A model generated the notes under the pieces. The model did not search any database. It was not told where the DNA came from and was given only the letters and a program-made list of their open reading frames with translations. Positions 5,165 to 5,198 of a stretch of 5,198 nucleotides of DNA are shown here, one piece after another. Both the position numbers and the translations under genes were made by a program. Each line of letters starts with the position of its first letter. The first letter of the stretch is position 1. Source of the stretch: Kiritimatiellales bacterium (GTDB lineage: Bacteria; Verrucomicrobiota; Kiritimatiellia; Kiritimatiellales; Pontiellaceae); contig JABDQT010000097.1 of assembly GCA_013042165.1 (NCBI GenBank), positions 1 to 5,198 on the forward strand, given 5' to 3'.

Positions 5165-5198
5165 TGGAGGGGCACACGCCGTGTGCCCGTCGTCGGAC
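5165..5198. repeat. Palindromic unit, copy 3: cut by the window edge
   Basis: It opens with TGGAG (5165-5169) followed directly by a 19-nt hairpin GGGCACAC-GCC-GTGTGCCC (5170-5188). The geometry is that of arm 1 in copy 1, but the inner four base pairs differ and stay paired. The following GTCGTCGG would be the left half of arm 2, with its partner beyond the window. Confidence 0.65.

Noticed and set aside
4950..5177. Two overlapping minus-strand frames (about 75 and 66 codons) in the 3' intergenic region
   Set aside because: Their Arg/Pro/Gly-rich translations are the reading of the palindromic units; two frames open over the same GC-rich repeat is typical of a non-coding repeat.
5161..5188. 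T-run next to the 5170-5188 hairpin as a terminator for the kinase operon
   Set aside because: The T-run comes before the hairpin on the + strand and would be an A-run after it on the - strand, so it is in the wrong order for a Rho-independent terminator.

Overview
This window carries three protein genes on the + strand, followed by a cluster of palindromic repeats. The content suggests a member of the Planctomycetes-Verrucomicrobia-Chlamydiae group, perhaps a Kiritimatiellota (Pontiella-like) or Lentisphaera-type bacterium. The reasons are a short ECF-like sigma factor paired with a DWG-type Ser/Thr kinase that has a membrane segment, TPRs and LRR-like repeats; a large Ig/cadherin-like repeat protein with jelly-roll modules; and GC-rich palindromic intergenic repeats. 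This placement rests on recalled family features, not on a search.

Region 1 (1-2170) is the C-terminal 722 or so codons of a large surface or secreted protein, whose N-terminus lies upstream of the window. It shows a nested design: two CADG/He_PIG-type Ig-like repeats of 92-95 residues, then a jelly-roll module of about 150 residues, and the whole set once more with an exact 350-residue (1050 bp) offset. A Rho-independent terminator with a UUCG tetraloop (2197-2226) ends this unit.

Region 2 (2227-4937) holds a likely two-gene operon: a sigma-70 family (ECF-like) factor with a GTG start at 2282, then a transmembrane Ser/Thr kinase best started at ATG 2970. A 94-nt spacer with a 9-bp hairpin separates them. 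The simplest model is that the kinase senses something with its C-terminal TPR/LRR-like half and controls the adjacent sigma factor by phosphorylation. The kinase lacks the usual beta-3 (VAIK) lysine and instead has a lysine inside the glycine-rich loop, at the same place as in eukaryotic WNK kinases. It also has HLD instead of HRD and DWG instead of DFG. The sigma factor has an altered acidic DAED-type motif in region 2.2, as might be expected if phosphorylation replaces an anti-sigma factor.

Region 3 (4938-5198) contains no credible gene. It holds three copies of a palindromic unit that starts TGGAG. The full copy (5053-5100) folds into a three-way cruciform with every base used except two 3-nt loops. 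A second copy lacks exactly the central 24 nt, and a third, cut off by the window edge, keeps the fold but has a different arm sequence with compensating changes. An 11-bp perfect inverted repeat (4969-4979 / 5146-5156) brackets most of the cluster.
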